Shown: positions 1 to 9,485 of the stretch, piece after piece
Position numbering within the stretch: the first letter of the stretch is position 1
How the letters are laid out: each line of letters starts with the position of its first letter
Assembly (NCBI RefSeq): GCF_023073415.1
Contig: NZ_JADPJL010000005.1
Coordinates: forward strand, 124,001 to 188,000
Length of the DNA: 64,000 nucleotides
Direction of reading: 5' to 3'
Origin: Bradyrhizobium sp. 190
Lineage (GTDB): Bacteria; Pseudomonadota; Alphaproteobacteria; Rhizobiales; Xanthobacteraceae
Translations under genes and position numbers: made by a program
Notes under the pieces: model-generated
The model's database searches: none
Told to the model about the DNA's origin: nothing
What the model saw: the letters and a program-made list of their open reading frames with translations, nothing else

Positions 1-14
1 CCAAGAAGGCTTGA
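1..14 (+). CDS. rpsS: 30S ribosomal protein S19, 3' end only
   Basis: The first bases read Lys-Lys-Ala-stop in the frame that ends 10 bases before rplV. In this operon order the gene before rplV is rpsS, and rhizobial S19 proteins end in a Lys/Ala tail. Only the last three codons and the TGA are inside the window, so the identity rests mainly on position. Confidence 0.7.
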
Positions 15-24
15 GGAATAGACG

Positions 25-411
25 ATGAGCAAACCAAAGCGCGAACGTGTCCTCGCGGACAACGAGGCCAAGGCAGTTGCCCGGATGCTGCGCGTCAGCC
101 CGCAGAAGCTCAATCTTGTCGCGCAGCTGATCCGCGGCCGGAAGGCATCTGCTGCGCTCGCCGACCTGCAGTTCTCGCGCAAGCGGATCGCGGTCGACGT
201 CAAGAAGTGCCTGGAATCGGCGATCGCGAACGCCGAGAACAACCACGACCTCGAGGTCGACGATCTCGTCGTCGCCGAGGCGCATGTCGGCAACGGCATC
301 GTGATGAAGCGTTTTTCACCGCGCGGCCGTGGCCGTTCGGGGCGTATCTATAAACCGTTCTCGCACCTGACCATCGTGGTTCGTCAGGTCGAGGCCGAGG
401 CAAGCGCTTAA
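25..411 (+). CDS. rplV: 50S ribosomal protein L22
   Basis: uL22 binds 23S rRNA and sends a long beta hairpin into the peptide exit tunnel. The 128 residues carry the family hallmarks HVGNG (about 87-91) and RGRGRSGRI (about 100-108), then a strand ending in VVRQ. A GAGGAA ribosome-binding site lies 6 bases before the ATG, and the gene starts 10 bases after the rpsS stop. It is part of the continuous S10/spc operon, with rpsC 19 bases downstream. Length is slightly above the 110-residue enteric form because of a charged N-terminal extension and an Ala/Glu-rich tail, which is usual in rhizobia. Confidence 0.97.
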   Translation: MSKPKRERVLADNEAKAVARMLRVSPQKLNLVAQLIRGRKASAALADLQFSRKRIAVDVKKCLESAIANAENNHDLEVDDLVVAEAHVGNGIVMKRFSPRGRGRSGRIYKPFSHLTIVVRQVEAEASA

Positions 412-430
412 AGCGGCGCGGGAGAAAACG

Positions 431-1129
431 ATGGGTCAAAAGATCAATCCAATCGGACTGCGTCTCGGCATCAACCGCACGTGGGATTCCCGTTGGTTCG
501 CCGGCAAGAACGAGTACGGCAAGCTGTTGCATGAAGACGTCAAGATCCGCGAGATCCTGCACAAGGAACTCAAGCAGGCGGCCGTCGCCCGCATCGTGAT
601 CGAGCGTCCGCATAAGAAGTGCCGCGTGACGATCCATTCGGCGCGTCCCGGCGTCGTGATCGGCAAGAAGGGCGCCGACATCGACAAGCTGCGCAAGCGG
701 GTTGCCGACATCACGGCTTCCGACGTCGTCATCAACATCGTCGAAATCCGCAAGCCCGAACTCGACGCCACCCTGGTCGCCGAATCGATCGCCCAGCAGC
801 TCGAGCGCCGCGTCGCTTTCCGCCGCGCCATGAAGCGGGCGGTGCAGTCGGCGATGCGTCTCGGCGCCGAAGGCATTCGTATCAATTGCTCGGGCCGTCT
901 CGGCGGCGCCGAAATCGCGCGCATGGAGTGGTACCGCGAGGGCCGCGTGCCGTTGCATACGCTGCGCGCCGACGTCGATTACGGCGTGGCGACCGCGTTC
1001 ACCACGTTCGGTACCTGCGGCGTCAAGGTCTGGATCTTCAAGGGTGAGATCCTCGAGCACGATCCGATGGCCCAGGACAAGAAGATGGCCGAAGGCGACA
1101 CCGCACGTCCGCGCCGCGACGCAGCGTGA
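431..1129 (+). CDS. rpsC: 30S ribosomal protein S3
   Basis: uS3 sits on the head of the small subunit at the mRNA entry channel. The 232-residue product starts [13 protein letters not shown]. It has a type-2 KH RNA-binding domain with the GKKG loop at residues 78-81, and the C-terminal S3 signature [11 protein letters not shown] followed by EWYREGRVP. The tail is charged and ends in Arg/Asp/Ala. The ATG follows a GGAGAAA site. It is co-transcribed with rplV and rplP. Confidence 0.98.
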   Translation: MGQKINPIGLRLGINRTWDSRWFAGKNEYGKLLHEDVKIREILHKELKQAAVARIVIERPHKKCRVTIHSARPGVVIGKKGADIDKLRKRVADITASDVVINIVEIRKPELDATLVAESIAQQLERRVAFRRAMKRAVQSAMRLGAEGIRINCSGRLGGAEIARMEWYREGRVPLHTLRADVDYGVATAFTTFGTCGVKVWIFKGEILEHDPMAQDKKMAEGDTARPRRDAA

Positions 1130-1161
1130 GATATCAGAAGAAGGTTTGAGGGCTTAAAGCC

Positions 1162-1575
1162 ATGATGCAACCAAAGAAAACGAAGTTCCGGAAGGCGCAT
1201 AAGGGCCGTATCCACGGCGTTGCGACTTCGGGTGCGACGTTGTCGTTCGGTCAATTCGGCCTGAAGGCGATGGCGCCCGAGCGCATCACCGCCCGCCAGA
1301 TCGAAGCCGCGCGCCGCGCGCTGACCCGTCACATGAAGCGCGCCGGCCGCGTCTGGATCCGCGTGTTCCCGGACCTGCCGGTATCGAAGAAGCCGGCCGA
1401 AGTCCGCATGGGCTCCGGCAAGGGTACGCCGGAATTGTGGGTGGCGCGGGTCAAGCCCGGCCGCGTGATTTTCGAGATCGACGGCGTCACGGTGCAGACC
1501 GCCAAGGAGGCGCTCTCGCTTGCCGCCGCCAAGCTGCCGATCAAGACGCGCTTCGTCGCGCGCATTGCGGAGTAA
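1162..1575 (+). CDS. rplP: 50S ribosomal protein L16
   Basis: uL16 helps shape the A-site and peptidyl-transferase centre of the large subunit. At 137 residues it has the standard length. It starts [16 protein letters not shown] and contains the conserved [13 protein letters not shown] segment and the earlier [11 protein letters not shown] helix. It lies between rpsC and rpmC in the standard order, with only 5 bases to rpmC, so translation is probably coupled. Confidence 0.98.
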   Translation: MMQPKKTKFRKAHKGRIHGVATSGATLSFGQFGLKAMAPERITARQIEAARRALTRHMKRAGRVWIRVFPDLPVSKKPAEVRMGSGKGTPELWVARVKPGRVIFEIDGVTVQTAKEALSLAAAKLPIKTRFVARIAE

Positions 1576-1580
1576 TCGTC

Positions 1581-1787
1581 ATGGCCCCGATGAAAGTTGA
1601 AGACATCCGCGCGATGAGCGACGACCAGAGGGAGGACGCCGTCCTCAGTCTGAAGAAGGAACGTTTCAATCTGCGTTTCCAGCGCGCCACCGGGCAGCTG
1701 GAGAACACCTCGCGGCTGCGCGAAGCCCGCCGCGATATCGCCCGCATCAAGACCATCGCCGCGCAAACGCGCGCGAAGAAGAAGTAA
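1581..1787 (+). CDS. rpmC: 50S ribosomal protein L29
   Basis: uL29 is a small helical-hairpin protein next to the exit tunnel and part of the docking platform for trigger factor and SRP. The 68 residues run from [10 protein letters not shown] to TRAKKK, with the family core [32 protein letters not shown] split over two helices. I chose the ATG at 1581, five bases after the rplP stop, because homology begins there. The open frame extends further upstream into rplP, but that part is not L29-like. Confidence 0.96.
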   Translation: MAPMKVEDIRAMSDDQREDAVLSLKKERFNLRFQRATGQLENTSRLREARRDIARIKTIAAQTRAKKK

Positions 1788-1798
1788 GAGGCCTTATT

Positions 1799-2047
1799 AT
1801 GCCGAAACGTACCCTTCAGGGCGTGGTCGTGAGCGACAAGCAAGCCAAGACGGTGGTGGTGCGCGTCGATCGCCGCTTCACCCATCCGATCTACAAGAAG
1901 ACGATCCGCCAGTCCAAGAACTACCACGCGCACGACGAGAACAACGAGTTCAAGCCGGGCGACATGGTGTGGATCGAGGAAAGCAAGCCGATCTCCAAGT
2001 TGAAGCGCTGGACCGTGGTCCGGGGCGAGCAGAAGAAAACCGCCTGA
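1799..2047 (+). CDS. rpsQ: 30S ribosomal protein S17
   Basis: uS17 is an OB-fold protein that binds 16S rRNA early in assembly. The 82-residue product starts [21 protein letters not shown] and contains the conserved HPIYKK and HAHDENN segments and the IEESKPISK motif. It follows rpmC by 11 bases. An 84-base spacer separates it from rplN, longer than most gaps in this operon. Confidence 0.97.
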   Translation: MPKRTLQGVVVSDKQAKTVVVRVDRRFTHPIYKKTIRQSKNYHAHDENNEFKPGDMVWIEESKPISKLKRWTVVRGEQKKTA

Positions 2048-2131
2048 GGTTCGTTCGGCTTGCCGGACGGGTAATCAGGAAAAATTTTAGGCGCTAATTC
2101 GAGCGCAACAGAAAGAGGACGAGGTGCATCA

Positions 2132-2500
2132 ATGATTCAGATGCAGACCAACCTCGACGTGGCCGACAATTCAGGCGCACGCCGTGTCATGTGCATCAAG
2201 GTGCTGGGGGGCTCCAAGCGCCGCTATGCCACCGTGGGCGACGTTATCGTCGTGTCGATCAAGGAAGCGATTCCTCGCGGCAAGGTGAAGAAGGGCGACG
2301 TGATGAAGGCCGTCGTGGTCCGGGTCCGCAAGGACATCCGCCGCGCCGACGGCTCGGTCATCCGCTTCGACCGCAACGCCGCCGTGTTGATCAACAACCA
2401 GTCGGAGCCGGTCGGCACCCGTATCTTCGGGCCCGTGCCGCGCGAGCTGCGCGCCAAGAACCACATGAAAATCATCTCGCTTGCGCCGGAGGTGCTGTGA
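2132..2500 (+). CDS. rplN: 50S ribosomal protein L14
   Basis: uL14 lies at the subunit interface and contacts 16S rRNA. The protein has the family's invariant length of 122 residues, starts [18 protein letters not shown], and has the signature region [11 protein letters not shown] and the C-terminal FGPVPRELR. An AGAGGAC ribosome-binding site precedes the ATG. The TGA overlaps the ATG of rplX by one base (TGATG), so the two are translationally coupled. Confidence 0.98.
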
Positions 2501-2814
2501 TGGCTGCCAAGATCCGGAAAGGTGACAAGGTCATCGTGCTGAACGGCCGCGACAAGGGCCGCACCGGCGAAGTATTCGAGGTCCGCCCCGCCGAGAACAA
2601 GGCGCTGGTGCGCGGCGTCAACATGGTGAAGCGTCACCAGAAGCAGACCCAGAACCAGGAAGGCGGCATCATCTCCAAGGAGTCGCCGATCCACCTGTCC
2701 AACGTCGCCTATGTCGGCAAGGACGGCAAGCCGACCCGCGTGGGCTTCAAGATTCAGGCTGATGGCAAGAAGGTACGCATTGCCAAGAGCTCGGGAGCAG
2801 AGATCGATGGCTGA
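2500..2814 (+). CDS. rplX: 50S ribosomal protein L24
   Basis: uL24 nucleates large-subunit assembly. The 104-residue product opens with a KOW motif ([19 protein letters not shown], about residues 4-22) and continues with the family's [15 protein letters not shown] segment. The start is fixed by the one-base TGATG overlap with rplN. The end overlaps the start of rplE by 8 bases. Confidence 0.97.
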   Translation: MAAKIRKGDKVIVLNGRDKGRTGEVFEVRPAENKALVRGVNMVKRHQKQTQNQEGGIISKESPIHLSNVAYVGKDGKPTRVGFKIQADGKKVRIAKSSGAEIDG

Positions 2815-3364
2815 TACCGCTTACACACCGCGCCTGCGCGTAGAGTATGACAAGAGCATCCGTGGCCAGCTGACTGAGAAGTTCGGCTATGCCAACGTCA
2901 TGCAGGTGCCGCGGCTGGACAAGGTCGTGCTCAACATGGGCGTCGGCGACGCTGTCAACGACCGCAAGAAGGCAGAGACCGCGGCTGGCGAACTGACGCA
3001 GATCGCGGGCCAGAAGGCGATCGTGACCTATTCGCGGATCGCGATCGCGACCTTCAAGCTGCGTGAAAACCAGCCGATCGGCTGCAAGGTCACGCTGCGC
3101 AAGGCCAAGATGTACGAGTTCATCGACCGCCTGGTGAACGTGGCGCTGCCGCGCGTGCGCGACTTCCGTGGCCTCAATCCGAAGAGCTTCGATGGTCGCG
3201 GCAATTACTCGCTCGGTCTCAAGGAGCACATCATTTTCCCCGAAATCGATTTCGACAAGGTTTCGGAAGCCCGCGGCATGGACATCACGGTCTGCACCAC
3301 GGCGAAGACCGACGACGAGGCGCGTGCCTTGTTGACCGCATTCAATTTCCCGTTCCGGCAGTGA
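2807..3364 (+). CDS. rplE: 50S ribosomal protein L5
   Basis: uL5 binds 5S rRNA in the central protuberance and contacts P-site tRNA. The 185-residue product contains the signatures [17 protein letters not shown] and [20 protein letters not shown]. The chosen ATG lies inside the last codons of rplX, because the long open frame further upstream is the wrong frame of rplX. Confidence 0.97.
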   Translation: MADTAYTPRLRVEYDKSIRGQLTEKFGYANVMQVPRLDKVVLNMGVGDAVNDRKKAETAAGELTQIAGQKAIVTYSRIAIATFKLRENQPIGCKVTLRKAKMYEFIDRLVNVALPRVRDFRGLNPKSFDGRGNYSLGLKEHIIFPEIDFDKVSEARGMDITVCTTAKTDDEARALLTAFNFPFRQ

Positions 3365-3408
3365 GAAGCAGTTAAAGCCTCTCAAACGCGGAAACCCAGG
3401 AGCCAAGC

Positions 3409-3714
3409 ATGGCAAAGAAGAGTTCGATCGAGAAGAACAACCGGCGCAAGCGGATGACGAAGAACGCCGCGCCGCAGCGCGCGAAGCTGAAGGCGATCAT
3501 CGCCGACAAGACGCGGCCGATGGAAGAGCGGTTCGCGGCGACGCTGAAGCTCGCCCAGATGCCGCGCAATTCGTCGGCGACGCGGATCCGCAACCGCTGC
3601 GAGCTGACCGGCCGTCCGCGCTCGACCTACCGCAAGAACAAGCTTTCCCGCATCGCGCTGCGTGAACTCGGCTCCAAGGGCCTGGTTCCCGGGCTCGTGA
3701 AGTCGAGCTGGTAA
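3409..3714 (+). CDS. rpsN: 30S ribosomal protein S14
   Basis: uS14 sits in the small-subunit head. At 101 residues this is the long, zinc-free form: it lacks the CxxC pairs of the 61-residue zinc form and instead has the [16 protein letters not shown] core and the C-terminal [14 protein letters not shown]. An AGGAG site lies just before the ATG. It is the only S14 gene in the window. Confidence 0.97.
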   Translation: MAKKSSIEKNNRRKRMTKNAAPQRAKLKAIIADKTRPMEERFAATLKLAQMPRNSSATRIRNRCELTGRPRSTYRKNKLSRIALRELGSKGLVPGLVKSSW

Positions 3715-3728
3715 GGAGGGTCGTCAAG

Positions 3729-4127
3729 ATGTCAACGCACGATCCGATCTCCGATCTCATCACCCGCATCCGCAACGCGCAGATGCGTTCGAAGTCCAAG
3801 GTCTCGACCCCGGGCTCGAAGATGCGCGCCAGCGTGCTCGAAGTGCTGAAGTCCGAGGGCTACATCCGCGGTTACGCCAGCGTCGAACATGCTTCGGGCC
3901 GCAGCGAGCTTGAGATCGAGCTGAGATATTTCGACGGCGAGCCCGTCATTCGCGAGATCGAGCGGGTCTCCAAGCCGGGCCGTCGGGTTTACGCCTCGGT
4001 GAAGAACCTGCCGCGCGTGAACAACGGTCTCGGTATTTCGGTGTTGTCGACGCCGAAGGGAATCATGGCTGACCACGCCGCGCGTGACGCGAATGTGGGC
4101 GGCGAAATTCTCTTCACGGTGTTCTGA
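3729..4127 (+). CDS. rpsH: 30S ribosomal protein S8
   Basis: uS8 is a central-domain 16S rRNA binder, and in enterics it is the translational repressor of the spc operon. The 132-residue protein starts [18 protein letters not shown] and ends with the conserved [12 protein letters not shown] and GGEILFTVF segments. A strong AAGGAGGG site lies just before the ATG. Autoregulation through this mRNA is known in E. coli; I see no specific evidence for it here. Confidence 0.98.
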   Translation: MSTHDPISDLITRIRNAQMRSKSKVSTPGSKMRASVLEVLKSEGYIRGYASVEHASGRSELEIELRYFDGEPVIREIERVSKPGRRVYASVKNLPRVNNGLGISVLSTPKGIMADHAARDANVGGEILFTVF

Positions 4128-4143
4128 GGAAGGATTTAGAGCC

Positions 4144-4677
4144 ATGTCACGTGTTGGCAAACGGCCTGTAGCGATCCCGTCCGGTGTGACGGCGACCGTC
4201 GAGGGACAGACCGTCAAGATGAAGGGGCCGAAGGGCCAGCTTCAGTTCGTCGTGCATGACGACGTCGAAGTGAAGTTCGAGGACGGCGCGGTCAAGGTCG
4301 CACCGAAGCTCGCGACCAACCGCGCCCAGGCGATGTACGGCACTGCGCGCGCGCAGGTCGCCAATCTGGTCGAGGGTGTTACCAAGGGTTTCGAGAAGAA
4401 GCTCGAGATCACCGGCGTCGGTTACCGTGCTGCGCTGCAGGGCAAGAGCCTGCAGCTCGCGCTCGGCTACAGCCACGACGTCGTCTACGCGATCCCGGAA
4501 GGCATCACCATCGTGGTGCCGAAGCCGACCGAGATCACGATCACGGGCACCGATTCCCAGCGCGTCGGCCAGGTCGCCGCGGAAATCCGCGCCTACCGTC
4601 CGCCGGAGCCCTACAAGGGCAAGGGTGTGAAGTACGCCAACGAATTCATCTTCCGCAAGGAAGGCAAGAAGAAGTAA
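4144..4677 (+). CDS. rplF: 50S ribosomal protein L6
   Basis: uL6 lies near the GTPase-associated centre. The 177-residue protein starts [15 protein letters not shown] and has two tandem L6 domains. The C-terminal signature [16 protein letters not shown] is at about residues 152-167. The ATG at 4144 was chosen because homology starts there and a GGAAGGA site precedes it; the open frame extends back into rpsH out of register. Confidence 0.97.
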   Translation: MSRVGKRPVAIPSGVTATVEGQTVKMKGPKGQLQFVVHDDVEVKFEDGAVKVAPKLATNRAQAMYGTARAQVANLVEGVTKGFEKKLEITGVGYRAALQGKSLQLALGYSHDVVYAIPEGITIVVPKPTEITITGTDSQRVGQVAAEIRAYRPPEPYKGKGVKYANEFIFRKEGKKK

Positions 4678-4688
4678 CGGAGCCGGTC

Positions 4689-5048
4689 ATGTCACTCAAG
4701 GTCACGAATGCCCGGCGCAAGCAGCGCGTGCGCAACTCGCTGCGCCGGTCCGCCAATGGACGTCCGCGTCTGTCGGTGTTTCGTTCGTCGAAGCACATCT
4801 ACGCCCAGGTCATCGACGACCTGAAAGGCGAAACGCTGGCTTCCGCTTCGTCGCTGGAAAAGACCATGCGCGATGGCGGCAATACGGGCGCCAACATCGA
4901 TGCGGCCAAGGCCGTCGGCAAGCTGCTGGCGGAACGCGCCGTGCAGAAGGGCGTCAAGGAAGTGGTGTTCGATCGCGGTCAGTATCTCTATCACGGGCGC
5001 GTCAAGGCGCTCGCGGATGCGGCCCGCGAAAGCGGCCTGAGCTTCTAA
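4689..5048 (+). CDS. rplR: 50S ribosomal protein L18
   Basis: uL18 binds 5S rRNA together with L5. The 119-residue product has the basic N-terminus with [19 protein letters not shown], the [10 protein letters not shown] strand and the closing [24 protein letters not shown]. It lies 11 bases after rplF in the standard spc order, with a CGGAG site before the ATG. Confidence 0.97.
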   Translation: MSLKVTNARRKQRVRNSLRRSANGRPRLSVFRSSKHIYAQVIDDLKGETLASASSLEKTMRDGGNTGANIDAAKAVGKLLAERAVQKGVKEVVFDRGQYLYHGRVKALADAARESGLSF

Positions 5049-5109
5049 CGAACCGTTTTGGATAATTACGAGGACAGGGGCTTTACTCCCCTAAAGATTG
5101 GAAAACACC

Positions 5110-5685
5110 ATGGCAGGTGAACGCGAACGCGGCGGACGCGAACGGAGCAGGGATCGCGATGAGCGCGACAGCGAGTTCGTCGACAAGCTCGTCCACATCA
5201 ATCGCGTGGCGAAGGTCGTCAAAGGCGGCAAGCGCTTCGGCTTTGCGGCGCTGGTCGTGATCGGCGACCAGAAGGGCCGGGTCGGTTTCGGCCACGGCAA
5301 GGCGCGCGAAGTTCCCGAAGCGATCCGCAAGGCGACCGAGTCGGCCAAGCGCAACCTGACGCGCGTCGCATTGCGCGAAGGCCGCACGCTGCATCACGAC
5401 ATCGCCGGCCGCCACGGCGCCGGCCGCGTCTACCTGCGCGCCGCTCCGGCCGGTACCGGCATCATCGCCGGCGGCCCGATGCGTGCGGTGTTCGAAACGC
5501 TCGGCATCCAGGACGTGGTGGCGAAGTCGATCGGATCGTCGAATCCCTACAACATGGTTCGCGCCACCTTCGACGCGCTGAAGCATCAGGATTCGCCGCG
5601 TTCGGTGGCCGCACGCCGCAACATCAAGGTGTCCACGCTGCAGTCGCGCCGCGTCGGCGGCGATGCCGAAGTGGTGGCTGAATAA
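5110..5685 (+). CDS. rpsE: 30S ribosomal protein S5
   Basis: uS5 lines the mRNA channel and affects decoding accuracy. The 191-residue protein has an unusually charged Glu/Arg N-terminus ([20 protein letters not shown]). The S5 dsRNA-binding domain follows ([17 protein letters not shown]), then the C-terminal domain with [18 protein letters not shown]. The ATG at 5110 is preferred over a TTG at 5098 because the added four residues are not S5-like. Confidence 0.96.
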   Translation: MAGERERGGRERSRDRDERDSEFVDKLVHINRVAKVVKGGKRFGFAALVVIGDQKGRVGFGHGKAREVPEAIRKATESAKRNLTRVALREGRTLHHDIAGRHGAGRVYLRAAPAGTGIIAGGPMRAVFETLGIQDVVAKSIGSSNPYNMVRATFDALKHQDSPRSVAARRNIKVSTLQSRRVGGDAEVVAE

Positions 5686-5722
5686 CCGGCGCGATTTTCA
5701 AGCGCTCTTTGGAGTTAAGACG

Positions 5723-5917
5723 ATGGCCAAGGCCGCAAAGACGATCAAGGTCGAGCAGACCGGCAGCGCAATCCGCCGCCATCACTCGCAGCGTGCGACG
5801 CTGATCGGTCTCAAGCTCAACAAGATCGGTCGTGTCACCGAGCTGCAGGACACGCCTGCAATTCGCGGCATGATCGCCAAGGTTCAACATCTCGTCCGCA
5901 TCGTCGGCGAGAAGTAA
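5723..5917 (+). CDS. rpmD: 50S ribosomal protein L30
   Basis: uL30 is a small surface protein of the large subunit that is absent from some bacterial lineages. The 64 residues contain [12 protein letters not shown] and the family motif [12 protein letters not shown], followed by [15 protein letters not shown]. The GGAG site at 5711 and the homology start favour the ATG at 5723. A rhizobial-type palindromic element separates it from rplO. Confidence 0.96.
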   Translation: MAKAAKTIKVEQTGSAIRRHHSQRATLIGLKLNKIGRVTELQDTPAIRGMIAKVQHLVRIVGEK

Positions 5918-5921
5918 GTTC

Positions 5922-5972
5922 GGAGCATGATCCCGAAAAGTGGGTACCGGTTTTCGGTCAAGATCATGCTCC
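5922..5972. repeat. Palindromic intergenic element (GAGCATGATC type)
   Basis: The spacer between rpmD and rplO opens with GGAGCATGATC and closes with GATCATGCTCC, with a further complementary CCGAAAA...TTTTCGG pair inside. It can fold into one long hairpin. A longer element with the same ends lies at 22907-22982. This type of dispersed palindrome is familiar from Bradyrhizobium-like genomes; what it does here, inside a ribosomal operon, is unknown. Confidence 0.85.
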
Positions 5973-5992
5973 AAGGATAAAGGAAACTAACG

Positions 5993-6481
5993 ATGAAGCT
6001 CAGCGATATCGCCGACAACGCCGGCTCGCGCAAGAAGCGCATGCGCGTCGGCCGTGGCATCGGTTCGGGCAAGGGCAAGACTTCGGGCCGCGGCGGCAAG
6101 GGCCAGACCGCGCGTTCGGGCGTGCGCATCAAGGGCTTCGAGGGCGGCCAGATGCCGCTGCATCGCCGCCTGCCGAAGCGCGGCTTCAACAACATCTTCC
6201 GCCTCGACTTCGCCGAGATCAATCTCGACCGGCTGCAGGAGGCGATCGACGCCAAGCTGGTCGATGCCAAGGAAACCGTCACCGTCGAATCGCTGGTGAA
6301 GGCCGGCGTGATCCGTCGCGCCAAGGACGGCCTGCGGCTGCTCGGCCGCGGCGAACTCAAGGCCAAGCTCGCGATCGAGGTGCATGGCGCCTCGAAATCG
6401 GCGGTCGCGGCGGTCGAGAAGGCCGGCGGCACGGTCAAGGTCCTGGCCCCGGCCAAGAAGGACGAAGGCGAGGCGGCGTAA
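5993..6481 (+). CDS. rplO: 50S ribosomal protein L15
   Basis: uL15 threads a long Gly/Arg/Lys-rich N-terminal arm into the large-subunit core. The 162-residue protein shows that arm ([21 protein letters not shown]) followed by [18 protein letters not shown], and the C-terminal globular domain with the L15 signature region KAGGTVKVL. It follows the palindromic spacer, with an AAGGAAA site before the ATG. Confidence 0.97.
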   Translation: MKLSDIADNAGSRKKRMRVGRGIGSGKGKTSGRGGKGQTARSGVRIKGFEGGQMPLHRRLPKRGFNNIFRLDFAEINLDRLQEAIDAKLVDAKETVTVESLVKAGVIRRAKDGLRLLGRGELKAKLAIEVHGASKSAVAAVEKAGGTVKVLAPAKKDEGEAA

Positions 6482-6491
6482 CATCTGCGTC

Positions 6492-6515
6492 ATCGCCCGT
6501 TTTGTCGCGGGCGAT
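6492..6515 (+). other. Hairpin between rplO and secY
   Basis: ATCGCCCG and CGGGCGAT form an 8-bp perfect stem around an 8-base loop, 11 bases after the rplO stop. There is no T-run, so it is not a classical terminator. It could be an attenuator or a processing or stability element separating ribosomal-protein from secY expression. Confidence 0.45.
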
Positions 6516-6629
6516 CCGCACGATAGAACGATGGACTTATCGAAGCCGAGCACCAAATAATGTCCGGCGTCTGCCGATCGCCCCGGGGGAGGGGTGGCGG
6601 TTTGAGGGGCGGCGGGAGAAAGCCTGAAC

Positions 6630-7961
6630 ATGGTCTCAGCAGCAGAACAACTTGCGGCAAACCTCAATTTCGGCGCTTTGGCGAAAGCCGACGAACTGAA
6701 GAAGCGCATCTGGTTCACGCTGGGTGCGCTGCTTGTTTATCGGCTCGGCACCTATATTCCGCTGCCCGGCATCGATCCCGCGGCCTGGGAGCAGGTGTTC
6801 AAGTCGCAGGCCGGCGGCATCCTCGGCATGTTTAACATGTTCGCCGGCGGCGGCATCAACCGCATGGCGATCTTCGCGCTGAACATCATGCCGTACATCT
6901 CGGCATCGATCATCATCCAGCTCTTGACCACCGTATCGCCCAAGCTCGAAGCGCTGAAGAAGGAAGGCGAGGCTGGCCGCAAGACGCTGAACCAGTACAC
7001 CCGCTATCTGACGGTAATCCTGGCCACGTTCCAGGCCTACGGCATCGCCGTCGGCCTCCAGGGCGCCGGCAACGTCGTCAGCGAACCCGGGATGTTCTTC
7101 CTCATTTCCACCACCGTCACGCTGACCGGCGGCACCATGTTCCTGATGTGGCTCGGCGAGCAGATCACCTCACGCGGCATCGGCAACGGTATTTCGCTGA
7201 TCATTCTGGCCGGCATTGTTGCCGAGCTGCCGTCTGCTCTCGCCAATATGCTGGAACTGGGACGCCAGGGCGCGCTCTCGACCGGCCTGATCCTGGTCGT
7301 GATCGTGATGGCGGTCGTGGTGATCGCCTTCATCGTGTTCATGGAGCGCGCGCAGCGCAGGCTTTTGATCCAGTATCCGAAGCGACAGGTCGGCAACAAG
7401 ATGTTCGAGGGCCAGTCCTCGCATCTGCCGCTCAAGCTCAACACGTCAGGCGTGATCCCGCCGATCTTCGCCTCGTCGCTGTTGCTGCTGCCGGCGACCG
7501 TCGCGAATTTCAATGCCGGCCAGGGCCCGGAATGGTTCCAGTGGCTGAACACCCAGCTCAGCCACGGCCGTCCACTGTTCCTGATCCTCTACCTGAGCCT
7601 GATCGTGTTCTTCGCATTTTTCTACACCGCGATCGTGTTCAACCCGACCGAGACCGCCGACAATCTGAAGAAGCATGGCGGCTTCATCCCGGGCATCCGG
7701 CCGGGCGAGCGCACCGCCGAATATATCGATTACGTGCTGTCGCGCGTTACCGTGCTCGGCGCGATCTATCTGGCGATCGTCTGCCTGATACCTGAGATCC
7801 TGATTTCCTATGCTTCGGTGCCGTTCTACTTCGGCGGCACCTCGCTCCTGATCGTCGTCAGCGTGACCATGGATACGGTAGCGCAGGTGCAGGGCTATCT
7901 CCTGGCCCATCAGTATGAGGGGCTGATCAGGAAATCCAAGCTGAGGGGCCGCCGCCGCTGA
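6630..7961 (+). CDS. secY: Protein translocase subunit SecY
   Basis: SecY is the central pore of the Sec translocon in the inner membrane, working with SecE, SecG and SecA. The 443-residue product has about ten hydrophobic segments. The signature YRLGTYIPLPGID is in the first helix region, the GGGINRMAIFALNIMPYISASI segment follows, and the cytoplasmic loop around FIPGIRPGERTAEYID is present. The start at 6630 follows a GGGAGAAA site. Its position after rplO is the usual one. Confidence 0.98.
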   Translation: MVSAAEQLAANLNFGALAKADELKKRIWFTLGALLVYRLGTYIPLPGIDPAAWEQVFKSQAGGILGMFNMFAGGGINRMAIFALNIMPYISASIIIQLLTTVSPKLEALKKEGEAGRKTLNQYTRYLTVILATFQAYGIAVGLQGAGNVVSEPGMFFLISTTVTLTGGTMFLMWLGEQITSRGIGNGISLIILAGIVAELPSALANMLELGRQGALSTGLILVVIVMAVVVIAFIVFMERAQRRLLIQYPKRQVGNKMFEGQSSHLPLKLNTSGVIPPIFASSLLLLPATVANFNAGQGPEWFQWLNTQLSHGRPLFLILYLSLIVFFAFFYTAIVFNPTETADNLKKHGGFIPGIRPGERTAEYIDYVLSRVTVLGAIYLAIVCLIPEILISYASVPFYFGGTSLLIVVSVTMDTVAQVQGYLLAHQYEGLIRKSKLRGRRR

Positions 7962-8039
7962 TCTCGCGGAAGCGCGGCGGTCTGAATTCCAATAAGAGGT
8001 GTGCGGCGTTTCGCTCACCAAGCCGGGGGGCGAATAGTC

Positions 8040-8921
8040 ATGAGATTGATCCTTTTGGGTCCGCCGGGCGCGGGTAAGGGGACCCAGGCGCAGCGGCTGG
8101 TTCAGAAGTACGGCATCATCCAGCTCTCGACCGGCGAGATGCTGCGCGCGGCGGTGGCCGCGCAGACGCCGGTCGGCCTGCAGGCCAAGGACATCATGGC
8201 CAGCGGCTCCCTGGTGCCGGATGAGATCGTGATCGGGATCATCTCCGACCGTCTCGACCAGCCCGACATGAAGAACGGTTTCATCCTCGACGGCTTTCCG
8301 CGGACGGTGCCGCAGGCGGCCGCGCTCGACGAACTCCTGAAGAAGAAACACATCAAGCTCGACGCCGTGGTCGAACTGCGCGTCAACGAGAGCGCGCTTC
8401 TGAACCGCGTCGAGACGCGTGTCGCCGAGATGCAGGCGCGCGGCGAGGAAGTGCGAATCGACGATACCCCGGAGGTGCTGTCGAAGCGGCTGGCCAACTA
8501 CCGGACGCAGACCGAGCCACTGATTCACTATTATTCGGAGCGGCGGAAGCTTCTGACGGTCGACGGAATGATGACCATCGAGCACGTCACCCGGGAGATC
8601 AACCGGATCCTGACCGCGATCGGGGCAGTGGAACCCAAGGCTGCCAGGTCCGCGGCGCCGGCCAGGAAGGCCGCAGCGGCCACCAGGAAGACCGCCAGGC
8701 CGGCGGGCAAAAAGGCCGCCAAAACCGCCCGGAAGGCTGCGAAACCGGCCCCAAAGGGCAGGAAAGCGGCCTCGAAGGGGGGCGGTAAGGCTAGCAAGAA
8801 GGCCGCTTCGCCGGCCAAGGGGCGGGGAGCCGGCAAGGCCAAAAAGGCGGCAAAAAAGGCCGCAGGGAAGACTACCGCCAAGGCCTCGAAAAAGGTCACG
8901 AAAAAGCGAGCTAAGCGATAG
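8040..8921 (+). CDS. adk: Adenylate kinase with a long Lys/Ala-rich C-terminal tail
   Basis: Adk interconverts 2 ADP with ATP + AMP in the cytoplasm. Residues 1-199 are a complete short-LID adenylate kinase: P-loop GPPGAGKGT (7-15), AMP-site STGEMLR (30-36), and DGFPRT (84-89). Residues about 200-293 are almost entirely Ala, Lys, Arg, Gly and Pro, with repeated KKA, RKA and KPA units like histone H1 tails. The family is usually 180-220 residues, so roughly 90 residues are extra. The reading frame is uninterrupted and the tail uses the same G+C-rich codons. The ATG at 8040 is where the P-loop strand begins. Genes for secY and rpsM flank it in the usual order. Confidence 0.96.
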   Translation: MRLILLGPPGAGKGTQAQRLVQKYGIIQLSTGEMLRAAVAAQTPVGLQAKDIMASGSLVPDEIVIGIISDRLDQPDMKNGFILDGFPRTVPQAAALDELLKKKHIKLDAVVELRVNESALLNRVETRVAEMQARGEEVRIDDTPEVLSKRLANYRTQTEPLIHYYSERRKLLTVDGMMTIEHVTREINRILTAIGAVEPKAARSAAPARKAAAATRKTARPAGKKAAKTARKAAKPAPKGRKAASKGGGKASKKAASPAKGRGAGKAKKAAKKAAGKTTAKASKKVTKKRAKR

Positions 8922-9105
8922 AGGCGGTTGACGAAACCGAGTTGAATCCTTTAATAAGCCCCGCATCCAAGTCGGATAGTTTTGACGATGCCGGGCCCCG
9001 AAGCAGATGAGGGGAAGGGCGTCGTGTTCGCGTTTGCGGAAACCTGCCCGAGATAGCAAGAACTTAAGGCCGGCCCATGAGGGATCGGCGACAGGAGAGA
9101 AGTCC

Positions 9106-9474
9106 GTGGCCCGTATTGCCGGCGTGAATATCCCGACCAACAAGCGCGTCCTGATCGCGCTCCAGTACATTCATGGCATCGGCCAGAAGAACGCGGCCGA
9201 GATCGTCGAGAAGGTCAAGATCCCCGTGGATCGTCGCGTCAGCCAGCTGAGCGACCAGGAAGTCCTGCAGATCCGCGAAGTGATTGACCGCGACTACCTC
9301 GTCGAAGGCGATCTTCGCCGTGAGACCGGTATCAACATCAAGCGTCTGATGGACCTCGGCTGCTATCGCGGCCTGCGTCATCGCCGCGGCCTGCCGGTGC
9401 GCGGCCAGCGCACCCACACCAACGCGCGCACGCGCAAGGGCCCGGCCAAGTCGATCGCCGGCAAGAAGAAGTAA
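9106..9474 (+). CDS. rpsM: 30S ribosomal protein S13
   Basis: uS13 lies in the small-subunit head and contacts tRNA and the large subunit. The 122-residue product begins at a GTG ([10 protein letters not shown]) preceded by CAGGAGAGA. It contains the conserved YIHGIG (helix-turn-helix region) and the C-terminal [25 protein letters not shown] tail. A longer open frame upstream has no S13 similarity. rpmJ (L36), found between secY and rpsM in many bacteria, is absent here. Confidence 0.97.
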   Translation: MARIAGVNIPTNKRVLIALQYIHGIGQKNAAEIVEKVKIPVDRRVSQLSDQEVLQIREVIDRDYLVEGDLRRETGINIKRLMDLGCYRGLRHRRGLPVRGQRTHTNARTRKGPAKSIAGKKK

Positions 9475-9485
9475 TTTTGCGAATA

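Noticed and set aside
7446-9170. 574-codon open frame on the minus strand opposite secY and adk
   Set aside because: It is antisense to two clear core genes. Its composition follows the complement of their G+C-rich codons, and it shows no domain or ribosome-binding site.
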